A stretch of 12,828 bases of DNA from an uncultured Gammaproteobacteria bacterium (GTDB lineage: Bacteria > Pseudomonadota > Gammaproteobacteria > Rariloculales > Rariloculaceae). Within the stretch, counting starts at the first letter, position 1, and each line of letters starts with the position of its first letter. The stretch covers positions 1-12,828 of the forward strand of contig CAMPKU010000120.1 of the NCBI GenBank assembly GCA_946887385.1, read 5' to 3'. Made by a program: the position numbers and the translations under genes. This document shows positions 7,008-12,828 of the stretch, piece after piece. The notes under the pieces were generated by a model, which saw only the letters and a program-made list of their open reading frames with translations, did not search any database and had not been told where the DNA came from.

Positions 7008-7040
7008 AAGGCGGGCGGGCGCCAGTGCTGGTGGCCGCCC
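7008..7040 (-). terminator. Probable terminator of the yqhA-like gene
   Basis: On the minus strand, downstream of the stop at 7061, two arms (7040-7029 and 7024-7013) pair at 10 of 12 positions around a 4-base loop. They are followed by GCC and a short TTT run. The hairpin is GC-rich but the T-tract is weak. The remaining sequence between here and 6892 holds nothing recognisable. Confidence 0.45.
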
Positions 7041-7060
7041 CGTCTTTGGACCTGCATGCG

Positions 7061-7570
7061 TCAGTGAGTGCCTTTACGTTCGGTGATCCAGTCCGTCACT
7101 GCAAATAGCACGCCAGAAACGACGAACGTGAGGTGTATGCCCACCTTCCACGCCAGATCTTGCCAAGACGTGCCCGCGACGTTGATGAAGGCCTTCAAAA
7201 GCTCCACGGCGGAGATGGCGACGATGGCACCCATGAGTTTGATTTTCAAATCTGAGAATCCGACACGCCCCATCCACGCCGGCCGGTCCTCGTGCTCGCC
7301 CGTCGCGATCTTCGACACGAAGTTCTCGTAGCCGCTGAAGCCGATGATCAAGAGCAGCGCCGCGATCAGCGCGGAGTCCACGAGCGTCAAGATGGCAACG
7401 ATCATGTCGTCGTCTTCGAGCGTGAAGACGTTCATCGCCAAGGTGCCGAGCTGCTTCACGAACTTGATCAACAGCGCGACGATCGCAAGCAGTAAGCCGA
7501 TGAAAAAGGGCGCTAGCAGCCACCGGCTGCGAAATACCCAGTGCTCGAGCTTCGCTTCTACTTGGTTCAT
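7061..7570 (-). CDS. yqhA: YqhA-like membrane protein (UPF0114 / TIGR00645 family)
   Basis: A 169-residue inner-membrane protein, close in length to E. coli YqhA (about 164). The family's most conserved block is present: GYENFVSKI (80-88), then PAWMGRVGFSDLKIKLMGAIVAISAV (97-122). Predicted helices lie at about 15-37, 56-78, 108-130 and 140-160, with an acidic loop LEDDD (51-55) before the second. The biochemical function of UPF0114 proteins is not established, so no activity is assigned. An AGGG/GGAG purine run precedes the ATG, and a TATAGT -10 box (7611-7606) sits about 36 bp upstream. The gene therefore probably has its own transcript even though the GGDEF gene upstream is on the same strand, 61 bp away. 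Confidence 0.93.
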   Translation of the reverse strand: MNQVEAKLEHWVFRSRWLLAPFFIGLLLAIVALLIKFVKQLGTLAMNVFTLEDDDMIVAILTLVDSALIAALLLIIGFSGYENFVSKIATGEHEDRPAWMGRVGFSDLKIKLMGAIVAISAVELLKAFINVAGTSWQDLAWKVGIHLTFVVSGVLFAVTDWITERKGTH

Positions 7571-7582
7571 GGCTCCATCCCT

Positions 7583-7635
7583 TAGTCGCGTTGCGGGCGA
7601 GCGCGACTATACGGCATGGAGCTAGACGCGACTAT
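7583..7635 (-). promoter_or_regulatory. yqhA promoter region with three copies of an 8-bp word
   Basis: Minus-strand TATAGT (7611-7606) is a good -10; the matching -35 position is poor. The word CGCGACTA occurs at 7602-7609 and 7627-7634, and its reverse complement TAGTCGCG at 7583-7590. The first and last of these, by position 7583-7590 and 7602-7609, form a perfect 8-bp dyad with an 11-bp spacer that overlaps the -10 and the expected start site. The direct copy lies 25 bp away and covers the stop codon of the GGDEF gene. This is a candidate operator; no known regulator is recognised. Confidence 0.4.
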
Positions 7636-8864
7636 TTGATGGCGAAGACCTTGAACGCGCCGGTCGGCGTGTCGGATTCCGCGGCGTCCACGTGCAGCAC
7701 GCGGTTGCGGCCGAGCTGTTTGGCGCGATAAAGCGCTTCGTCGGCGGATTGAATGAGACCGGCCAGGCTTCGTTTCGAGTCGGGTTCCGCCGTCGCGGAA
7801 CCGATGCTGACGGTGAGCACCTTGATGTCGGCGTGCACGTGCGGTACGCCCATCGCCATCGTGTCGCGGCGAATTTGCTCCGGCAACGCCGTGGGATCCT
7901 CGCCCGACGGCGCGTACAGCACGAGCGCGAATTCCTCGCCGCCGTAGCGCGCGCAGAAATCGAACGGGCGCTTGGCGGCACGCGCGATGATGTTGGCCAC
8001 GCGGCGAATGCAGGCATCGCCGGCCTGATGGCCGTACAGGTCGTTGAAAGCCTTGAAGTGATCGATGTCGACGAGAATGACTTGCAGCGATTCCCGGTTG
8101 CGCCTTGCCTGGAGCCAGAGCCGATTCGTGAGGCTGTCGAACATGCGCCGGTTGTAGAGGCCCGTGAGCCCGTCGCGCTCGGCGATGTCGTTGAGCATGC
8201 GGTTCTCGATGAAGTTGGCGCGCAGCAACCGCTCCATGCGCACCGCCGACAGCACCGACATCAGCGTCGTCGCAAACACCACGGACGAGGCGAAGATCAG
8301 ATTTTCTCGCGGTACGCCCAGATACCAGCCGATGATGACGAACGACGCCATCAACGCGATAGCGGCGACCATCATCGGGCGAAACAGCAGCCCCAAGAAC
8401 AGCGTCGCGTAGACGACGACGAGCACGTCGCCCATCTGGAACACGGGCTGACCGGCCGCGGCGGCCAGGCCGCTCATGATCATCACGCTCGTACCCGTCA
8501 CGATCACGGCGATGGCGGCGATCCATTGATAGAACCGGTGCAGCTCGGGAATCACGGTGGCGGCCAGAATCAGCACCAGCGCCGGGCAGGCCACGCCGAG
8601 CCGCAGTAGATAAACCGGCTGCAGAATCGTCTCGGTGATCGGCGTCATCGCGCCGCGCATGTTGATGGCCGTGACGACGGCCACCAGCGTGAGATAGATG
8701 GCGGTGGCCCAACGGGCGCGCGGCAGCGAGCGCTGGATGAAATAGGTTTGAAACTCCGCTTCCGTTTCCGGAGCGAAGCGCAGGCGCTCGACGTCGCGCT
8801 CCGTGGCACTGTCGATCGCGCCGGTTTCGATGAATCCGGTAGCGCTCGACCGCGAGGTCTGCAC
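7632..8864 (-). CDS. Membrane-bound diguanylate cyclase (GGDEF domain)
   Basis: Makes the second messenger cyclic di-GMP from two GTP. The 410-residue protein has a 50-residue cytosolic N-terminus, then about six membrane helices between residues 52 and 208. A short linker helix (210-228) leads to the GGDEF domain from DGLTGLYNRR (231-240) to about 393. The active-site loop is RYGGEEF (G308, G309, E310, E311, F312), an active variant. Metal-binding Asp266 is in the LVDIDHFK block. The product-inhibition I-site RPFD (299-302) lies exactly five residues before the GGEEF motif, so feedback control should be intact. No EAL or HD-GYP domain is present. The GTG start is fixed by AGGGAGG (8879-8873) 8 bp upstream. 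The membrane part resembles MASE-type sensor modules, but its signal is unknown. It is flanked by single genes of unrelated type, so its target process cannot be read from context. Confidence 0.95.
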   Translation of the reverse strand: MQTSRSSATGFIETGAIDSATERDVERLRFAPETEAEFQTYFIQRSLPRARWATAIYLTLVAVVTAINMRGAMTPITETILQPVYLLRLGVACPALVLILAATVIPELHRFYQWIAAIAVIVTGTSVMIMSGLAAAAGQPVFQMGDVLVVVYATLFLGLLFRPMMVAAIALMASFVIIGWYLGVPRENLIFASSVVFATTLMSVLSAVRMERLLRANFIENRMLNDIAERDGLTGLYNRRMFDSLTNRLWLQARRNRESLQVILVDIDHFKAFNDLYGHQAGDACIRRVANIIARAAKRPFDFCARYGGEEFALVLYAPSGEDPTALPEQIRRDTMAMGVPHVHADIKVLTVSIGSATAEPDSKRSLAGLIQSADEALYRAKQLGRNRVLHVDAAESDTPTGAFKVFAIK

Positions 8865-8983
8865 GACGACGGCCTCCCTGCAATACCCGACTTATGTCAC
8901 CGTAGCACAGCGGTGCCGCTCGAATTGTGGACCGGTGCTCAACTCGCCGCTTTCGCGCCTGTGCCAGGCGGGCCGCCAGGTCG

Positions 8984-9685
8984 TTAGAGCCCTCGAGCCG
9001 TGAGCCACTCGCCGAAACAGGCGCGGCCGCGCTGAACGAGAAGCGGCGAATGGCGCAGCGTTGCGGCGCGCAGGGCGTTCACGTCGAGCCCGGCCGTGGC
9101 GGCGATCTCGCAGGCGTGGCCCACGAACCACGCCTCCAGGGCCCGGCCCGCCGCCTCGGCGTGGAACTGGAGCGCCAGCGTGTGCTCGCCATACGCGAAC
9201 GCCTGCTGGCGGCAGACCGCCGTCGACGCGAGGAGTGTGGCGCCGGCGGGCAGATCGAAGGTGTCGCCATGCCAGTGCAGAACCGGCGTGTCGGCCAGAT
9301 GCGCGAGGCACGAAGCGGAGCCGGCGCTCGTGAGCGAAACCGGTCCCCAGCCGATCTCCTTGCTTCCCGACGCATACACGCGCGCGCCGAGCGCCGCGGC
9401 GATCAGCTGGCTTCCCAAGCAGATGCCGAGCAACGGACGGCGGGCTGCGATGCGACTCGCGAGCCACTGAAGCTCGCGGTCGAGGAATGGATACCGGTGG
9501 TGCTCGTAAACGCCGATGGGCCCCCCGAGCACCACGACCAGGTCCGGCGAGAGCACGTCGACAGCGTCGAGATCGGCGGTGGGCACGTCGACGTAGGAGA
9601 CGGTATGGCCCCGCTCGGCGAGCAGCGGCGCGAGGGCTCCTAAGTCTTCGAATGCCACGTGGCGCAGAGCGAGTGTCGCGGGCAC
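8984..9685 (-). CDS. Class I glutamine amidotransferase (stand-alone GATase1 domain)
   Basis: A 233-residue single-domain protein of the triad GATase fold. Visible motifs are VVVLGGPIGVYE (50-61), the nucleophile elbow GICLGSQ (C89), LHWHGDTFDLP (136-146), and QFHAE (173-177), which gives His175 and Glu177 of the triad. These proteins resemble the glutaminase part of GMP synthase. However, no synthase domain or partner gene is nearby, and free-standing members often hydrolyse glutamine or gamma-glutamyl compounds. The start is a GTG with only a weak GAG-type ribosome-binding site. The first in-frame codons (PATLALRHVAFEDLG) match the family's usual beginning. It is transcribed away from the methyltransferase gene across a 136-bp divergent gap. 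A 119-bp gap separates it from the GGDEF gene downstream. The substrate is not predictable. Confidence 0.92.
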   Translation of the reverse strand: MPATLALRHVAFEDLGALAPLLAERGHTVSYVDVPTADLDAVDVLSPDLVVVLGGPIGVYEHHRYPFLDRELQWLASRIAARRPLLGICLGSQLIAAALGARVYASGSKEIGWGPVSLTSAGSASCLAHLADTPVLHWHGDTFDLPAGATLLASTAVCRQQAFAYGEHTLALQFHAEAAGRALEAWFVGHACEIAATAGLDVNALRAATLRHSPLLVQRGRACFGEWLTARGL

Positions 9686-9762
9686 GAGCGAATCTCAAGT
9701 GCGAAGCGGCGCATGGTACTGCGGCGGTGGCGCCGGCGGGAGACGCCTAGAGCACGTTCCAG

Positions 9763-9791
9763 TTCACGGCCGTCGCGAAAGCACGCAGAAT
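9763..9791 (+). promoter_or_regulatory. Promoter of the methyltransferase-SnoaL gene cluster
   Basis: TTCACG (9763-9768) and CAGAAT (9786-9791) are spaced by exactly 17 bp, 30 bp before the ATG at 9822. AAGGGG (9809-9814) then serves as a good ribosome-binding site. This is the only convincing promoter before the five plus-strand open reading frames that follow. Confidence 0.5.
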
Positions 9792-9821
9792 GAGCGCAAC
9801 TTGCGTTGAAGGGGAATCGGA

Positions 9822-10589
9822 ATGCGTACGCTGTTGCTCGTCTCGTCGGTGTTGCTGCTTGCCGGGATGCCGGGCCGCGCCCAAGAAGCTCCGGCCGCCG
9901 CACCGGCCTATGTCATTCCCGCGAGCGCACCGGCTCATGTACGCCGTGCAATCGAGTCGCCGGAGCGAACAGCCGAGCAGCGTGCTCGCGACTATTACCG
10001 CAAGCCCGCCGAGATCTTGACGTTGTCGGGCATCGAGGAGGGCGACCGGATCGTCGAGATCGCGTCGTTCGGTCAATACTTCACCACCATGCTGCTCGCC
10101 GCGATCGGGCCGAGCGGCCACGTGGACATGTACGACCTGCCGTACATCGAGCGCTTCGGAGGGCCGGCCTCGCGCGAGTTCGACGAGAAGCACGCCAACG
10201 CCGTCTACCACCAGGAGAGTTACAACGACGTGACGTTGCCGCAGGGCGTCGACTCGGTGTGGAACGTGCTCTACTACCACGACTTGCAGCCGCAAGGCGT
10301 CGACACGGCGGCATTCAACCGTAAAATCTTCAACGCGTTGAAGCCGGGCGGTATCTACCTCGTCATCGATCATAAAGCCGAGGACGGCTCGGGCTGGCGC
10401 GACGCCGGCACGATCCATCGCATGGGCGTGGAGACGATCAAGCAGGAAGTGCTCGCGGCCGGGTTCGAGCTCGCGCTCGAAAGCAACCTGCTCGCCAATC
10501 CTGCCGACGATCGCACGAAGATGGTGTTCGAGCCAGGCACGCGCGGCACGACGGATCAGGCGTTCTTCATTTTCCGCAAGCCGAGCTGA
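9822..10589 (+). CDS. Exported class I methyltransferase-like protein (COG4798 type)
   Basis: A 255-residue protein with a signal peptide: MRTLLLVSSVLLLAGMPGRA, cleavage probably after A20. The mature part resembles the COG4798 'predicted methyltransferase' family. DYYRKPAEILTLSGIEEGD (57-75) leads into motif I, and ALKPGGIYLVIDH (172-184) is the usual post-core strand. The C-terminal signature is DAGTIHRM (194-201), AAGFELALESNLLANPADD (212-230), then RGTTDQAFFIFRKP (241-254). Motif I reads EIASFGQYFT (79-88) where SAM enzymes normally have a Gly-x-Gly loop, so SAM binding may be weak or lost. Location outside the cytosol is also odd for a SAM-dependent enzyme. Start choice is backed by AAGGGG 7 bp upstream. 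It heads a run of same-strand genes, with the hydrolase following after 14 bp. Family call good, activity doubtful. Confidence 0.9.
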   Translation: MRTLLLVSSVLLLAGMPGRAQEAPAAAPAYVIPASAPAHVRRAIESPERTAEQRARDYYRKPAEILTLSGIEEGDRIVEIASFGQYFTTMLLAAIGPSGHVDMYDLPYIERFGGPASREFDEKHANAVYHQESYNDVTLPQGVDSVWNVLYYHDLQPQGVDTAAFNRKIFNALKPGGIYLVIDHKAEDGSGWRDAGTIHRMGVETIKQEVLAAGFELALESNLLANPADDRTKMVFEPGTRGTTDQAFFIFRKPS

Positions 10590-10603
10590 GCTCGACTGCA
10601 CGC

Positions 10604-11230
10604 GTGTGGCAATGTCCCGATGATGCCGTCGCCGCGCTGGTGCTCGCGCACGGAGCCGGCGCCGGCATGCGCCACGCGAGCATGCAAGCCATCGCGGACG
10701 CGTTCGAGCGCCGCGGCATCGCCACGCTGCGCTTCGACTTTCCGTACATGGCCGAGGGCCGCAACCGCGTGGACTCGCCGGCCGTTGCAACGGCCAGCAT
10801 CGCGGCGGCGTACGAGTCGGCCGCCAAACGAACGCAGCTGCCGATCTGGCTCGGCGGGCATTCGTTCGGCGGCCGCATGGCGTCGCACGCGGTGGTGGAT
10901 CGTGAGGTGCCCGCCGCGGGACTGATTTTCTGTTCCTTCCCGCTGCACATGCCGCGCAAGCCCGACACGAAGCGTGCACAGCACTTGGCCAAGATCCGTC
11001 AGCCGATGCTGTTCCTTTCGGGCACGCGCGACGAGCTTGCGGAGCGTGCGTTGCTCGAACCGCTGGTGCAATCGCTGCCCAATGCCGCGCTGCACTGGCT
11101 CGACACGGCCGATCACGGTTATCGCGTGCTGAAGCGCAGCCGAACCCGCACCGACAGCGTCTTCGACGAGATGGCCGACGCTGCGCGTGCCTTTATCGAC
11201 GAGCATGCCGGCGCAGGCGGCCGCCCATGA
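10604..11230 (+). CDS. Small alpha/beta hydrolase (KANL3/Tex30-like)
   Basis: A 208-residue cytosolic alpha/beta-hydrolase fold protein. LVLAHGAGAG (12-21) gives the oxyanion region, and LRFDFPY (42-48) is the family's second strand signature. GGHSFGG (84-90) is the nucleophile elbow with Ser87. SGTRDEL (139-145) gives Asp143 and ADHGY (169-173) gives His171, so the triad is complete. The pattern of HGAGAGM, then FDFPY, then GGHSFGG is that of the Tex30/KANL3-like bacterial hydrolases (dienelactone-hydrolase relatives). Their substrates are mostly unknown. The GTG start at 10604 gives a slightly short N-terminus, no Shine-Dalgarno is obvious, and no ATG lies in a better place. It follows the methyltransferase gene by 14 bp and its stop overlaps the next start as ATGA. 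It is the only cluster product without an export signal. Confidence 0.9.
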   Translation: MWQCPDDAVAALVLAHGAGAGMRHASMQAIADAFERRGIATLRFDFPYMAEGRNRVDSPAVATASIAAAYESAAKRTQLPIWLGGHSFGGRMASHAVVDREVPAAGLIFCSFPLHMPRKPDTKRAQHLAKIRQPMLFLSGTRDELAERALLEPLVQSLPNAALHWLDTADHGYRVLKRSRTRTDSVFDEMADAARAFIDEHAGAGGRP

Positions 11231-11313
11231 CCCGGTATGCGCTGGCTCTCGCCGCGCCGGCCGTTCTATGCTTCGGAAGCGCAAGCGCGTTACGCGCGGG
11301 AGCGGATCGATGA
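11227..11313 (+). CDS. 28-codon mini-ORF coupled to both neighbours, signal-peptide-like
   Basis: The ATG overlaps the hydrolase stop (ATGA, 11227-11230), and its own TGA overlaps the next gene's ATG (ATGA, 11310-11313). The peptide begins MTRYALALAAPAVLCFGSASA and ends in a short polar tail, LRAGADR. That is a textbook signal sequence with an ASA cleavage site and almost no mature part. Double ATGA junctions argue that it is translated. It could be a coupling leader that keeps ribosomes moving into the lipoprotein gene, the remnant of a lost exported protein, or a chance reading frame. No strong ribosome-binding site precedes it, so it would depend on ribosomes ending the hydrolase. Confidence 0.4.
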   Translation: MTRYALALAAPAVLCFGSASALRAGADR

Positions 11314-12029
11314 CGGGGAAAGCGACGATGGCAGTGTGCACGGCGGTGCTTGCGCTTTGCGGCTGCAGCGGTGAGCCGAGCGCAGAGGAAATCGCAGCGC
11401 TGCAGACGCTCGAAACGCGCGTTGCGGCGCTCGAGCGGCGCAAAGAGCGCGTCGAGGACGCCAACGCCCTCGAGCGGCTCCAGCACGCATACGGCTATTA
11501 CGTGGACCGCGGCTTGTGGGACGAGGCGGCGAATCTCTTCGCCGACGACGGCACGATCGAGATCGGCCTCGACGGCGTCTACGTCGGCAAGGCGCGCGTC
11601 CGCGAGTATCTGCTCGCGCTCGGCGGCGGGCGACGTGGGCTCGTGGACGGGGAGCTCAACGAGCACCTGCAAGTGATGCCCGTGATCACCGTGGCGCCCG
11701 ACGGTCAGACGGCAACAGCACGGTGGCGCGCCATCACGCTGACGGGCGAGCTTGGCGGCGAAGCGTTCTGGGGCGAAGGCCCTTATGAAAACGAGTACGT
11801 CAAGGACGACGGCGTTTGGAAAATCAAGACGCTGCACTGGTATCAGGCGCTGTACGTGCCGTACGAGGGCGGCTGGCAAACGAACAGGGATCCGACGGGC
11901 GCGAAGTTCGTGTCCGCTACGCTGCCGCCGGATCGCCCGCCCACGGTGGAGTACAAGACGTGGCCGGATACTTACGTGCCGCCGTTCAGCTTCCCGAATC
12001 CCGTGGGCAAGTACACGGCGGCGGAGTAG
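11310..12029 (+). CDS. SnoaL/NTF2-like lipoprotein
   Basis: A 239-residue protein. The ATG at 11310 is preferred over the in-frame ATG at 11187 because it has GGGAG 7 bp upstream and yields a lipoprotein signal, with lipobox LCGC and acylated Cys19. Ser at +2 suggests the outer membrane. Residues 25-57 form a heptad-like coiled coil (LQTLETRVAALERRKERVED). The SnoaL-like cone domain follows: LERLQHAYGYYVDRGLWDEAANLF (54-77), DGTIEIG (80-86), GVYVGKARVREYL (89-101), HLQVMPVITVAPDG (119-132), and ENEYVKDDGVWKIKTLHWYQ (160-179). The tail is PPDRPPTVEY (206-215). SnoaL-fold proteins include cyclases, dehydratases and isomerases acting on polyketides, steroids and bile acids. Tyr, Asp and His residues in the pocket would allow catalysis, but none is proven. 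It is paralogous to the next gene, whose ribosome-binding site overlaps this stop codon. Confidence 0.9.
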   Translation: MTGKATMAVCTAVLALCGCSGEPSAEEIAALQTLETRVAALERRKERVEDANALERLQHAYGYYVDRGLWDEAANLFADDGTIEIGLDGVYVGKARVREYLLALGGGRRGLVDGELNEHLQVMPVITVAPDGQTATARWRAITLTGELGGEAFWGEGPYENEYVKDDGVWKIKTLHWYQALYVPYEGGWQTNRDPTGAKFVSATLPPDRPPTVEYKTWPDTYVPPFSFPNPVGKYTAAE

Positions 12030-12038
12030 GAGGCGAGC

Positions 12039-12828
12039 ATGCGCACATCGATTTTCGCAATCGCGCTCGCCGCCGTCGCGGCGCTCGGATCGGCCGTGTG
12101 GCTCGCGCGGCCTGCGGTCTCGCAACAACGTTCGCAACTCGAAGTGCTCGCACTACGCGCCGCCGGGCTCGAGCGCGACATCACCGAGCTCGAGGACGTC
12201 AACGCCATCAAGAAGCTGCAGCGCATTTACGGCTTCTACACGGACAAGCAGCTATGGTCTGCCGCCGCCGATCTGTTCGCGGCCGACGGCGAGATCGAGG
12301 TCGGCGGGCGCGGCGTCTACGTCGGCCCGCAGCGGATCCGCGAGTTTTTGAGCTTGCACGGCCCCGAGTCGCCGCAGCCAAAGCGCTTGTTCGATCACAT
12401 GCAGCTTCAGCCGATCGTGCATATCGCAGCCGATGGCCTGACGGCGCAAGGCCGCTGGCACGTGTTCGCGCAAGAGGCCGTGCACGGCGAATACGCGCAC
12501 TGGGGCTTGGGCGTGCTCGAGAATGAGTACGTGAAAGACGCCGGCGTTTGGAAGATTCGCCGTCATCACTTCTACACCACCATGTACACGCCGTACGAGG
12601 CGGGCTGGGGCAAAGAAGCGATTCCGAACCCAGGGCCGTCGGCCGAGCTGCCGCCCGATCGGCCGCCGACGGTGGCGTACGAGGCCTATCCCAAAGCGTT
12701 CGTGGTGCCGTTTCACTACGAGAATCCCGTCGCGGCACCCAGGCCAAGCATGACCGGCGCGGTCGTCACGGGCGATGTCACCGCGGCGTCGGTCGAGACG
12801 CTGTTGGCCGCGCTCGAGCAACGCGTGG
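12039..12828 (+). CDS. Exported SnoaL/NTF2-like protein, partial (runs off the window)
   Basis: The frame is open from an ATG with an excellent AGGAGG site (12028-12033) to the window end: 263 codons with no stop. An N-terminal hydrophobic segment (about 5-23) reads as a signal peptide or anchor, with AVSQQ at 26-30 as a possible cleavage site. A coiled-coil stretch (31-57) leads into a SnoaL domain, KKLQRIYGFYTDKQLWSAAADLF (58-80). It continues with GVYVGPQRIREFL (92-104), ENEYVKDAGVWKIRRHHFY (161-179), TPYEAGW (184-190), and PPDRPPTVAY (205-214). These blocks match the preceding gene one for one, so the two arose by tandem duplication. The upstream paralog ends soon after the shared tail, but this protein continues with VETLLAALEQRV (252-263), which looks like the start of another coiled coil. 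A second SnoaL domain beyond the window is therefore likely. Confidence 0.9.
   Translation, partial: MRTSIFAIALAAVAALGSAVWLARPAVSQQRSQLEVLALRAAGLERDITELEDVNAIKKLQRIYGFYTDKQLWSAAADLFAADGEIEVGGRGVYVGPQRIREFLSLHGPESPQPKRLFDHMQLQPIVHIAADGLTAQGRWHVFAQEAVHGEYAHWGLGVLENEYVKDAGVWKIRRHHFYTTMYTPYEAGWGKEAIPNPGPSAELPPDRPPTVAYEAYPKAFVVPFHYENPVAAPRPSMTGAVVTGDVTAASVETLLAALEQRV

Noticed and set aside
7582..8883. 433-codon minus-strand frame slightly longer than the GGDEF gene
   Set aside because: It is the same strand in another frame; its product is an Arg-rich run, while the 410-residue frame carries the full GGDEF domain and a good ribosome-binding site.
8887..8983. Terminator or small gene between the amidotransferase and GGDEF genes
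   Set aside because: Only short GC-rich self-pairings without a T-run and no reading frame with a ribosome-binding site were seen.
11187..11309. Upstream ATG at 11187 as start of the first SnoaL gene
   Set aside because: It lies inside the hydrolase gene, adds an Arg-rich stretch and hides the lipoprotein signal; the ATG at 11310 has a good GGGAG site and an ATGA junction.

Overview
The window is high-GC DNA, densely packed with genes, from what looks like a gammaproteobacterium. The dihydrouridine synthase is close to the E. coli DusB type and there is a YqhA (UPF0114) protein. The remaining gene content would fit the Steroidobacter/Nevskia/Xanthomonas part of that class. This placement is an inference from gene content, not a measured phylogeny. 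No tRNA, rRNA, CRISPR array, insertion sequence or phage gene was seen.

Layout, left to right. (1) Plus strand, 176-4714: a cytosolic ankyrin-repeat protein, an exported M61-type metallopeptidase with a C-terminal PDZ domain, and dusB. Each of these probably has its own promoter. (2) Minus strand, 4657-5001: a short unknown protein that converges on dusB and overlaps its 3' end by 58 bp. (3) Minus strand, 5144-6835: a tight three-gene operon of a six-helix membrane protein, a winged-helix regulator and a cis-prenyltransferase (UppS family). The first two genes overlap by 11 bp and the last two are 5 bp apart. A promoter full of AAAG/CTTT half-sites lies at the front and a strong intrinsic terminator starts at the uppS stop. 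(4) Minus strand, 7061-9685: a YqhA-like membrane protein, a membrane-bound GGDEF diguanylate cyclase with an intact I-site, and a class I glutamine amidotransferase. These are loosely spaced and probably separate transcripts. (5) Plus strand, 9822 to the window end: an exported methyltransferase-like protein with a worn-down SAM motif, a small alpha/beta hydrolase, a 28-codon mini-ORF joined to both neighbours by ATGA overlaps, a SnoaL/NTF2-like lipoprotein, and a second exported SnoaL-like protein that runs off the window.

The parts most worth follow-up are region 5, a compact run of mostly exported enzyme-like proteins of unknown pathway, and region 3, where a UppS-family enzyme is tied to a regulator and a membrane protein. 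In region 5 the last gene seems to begin a second SnoaL unit just as the window ends. No complete defence, secretion or mobile system can be recognised here.
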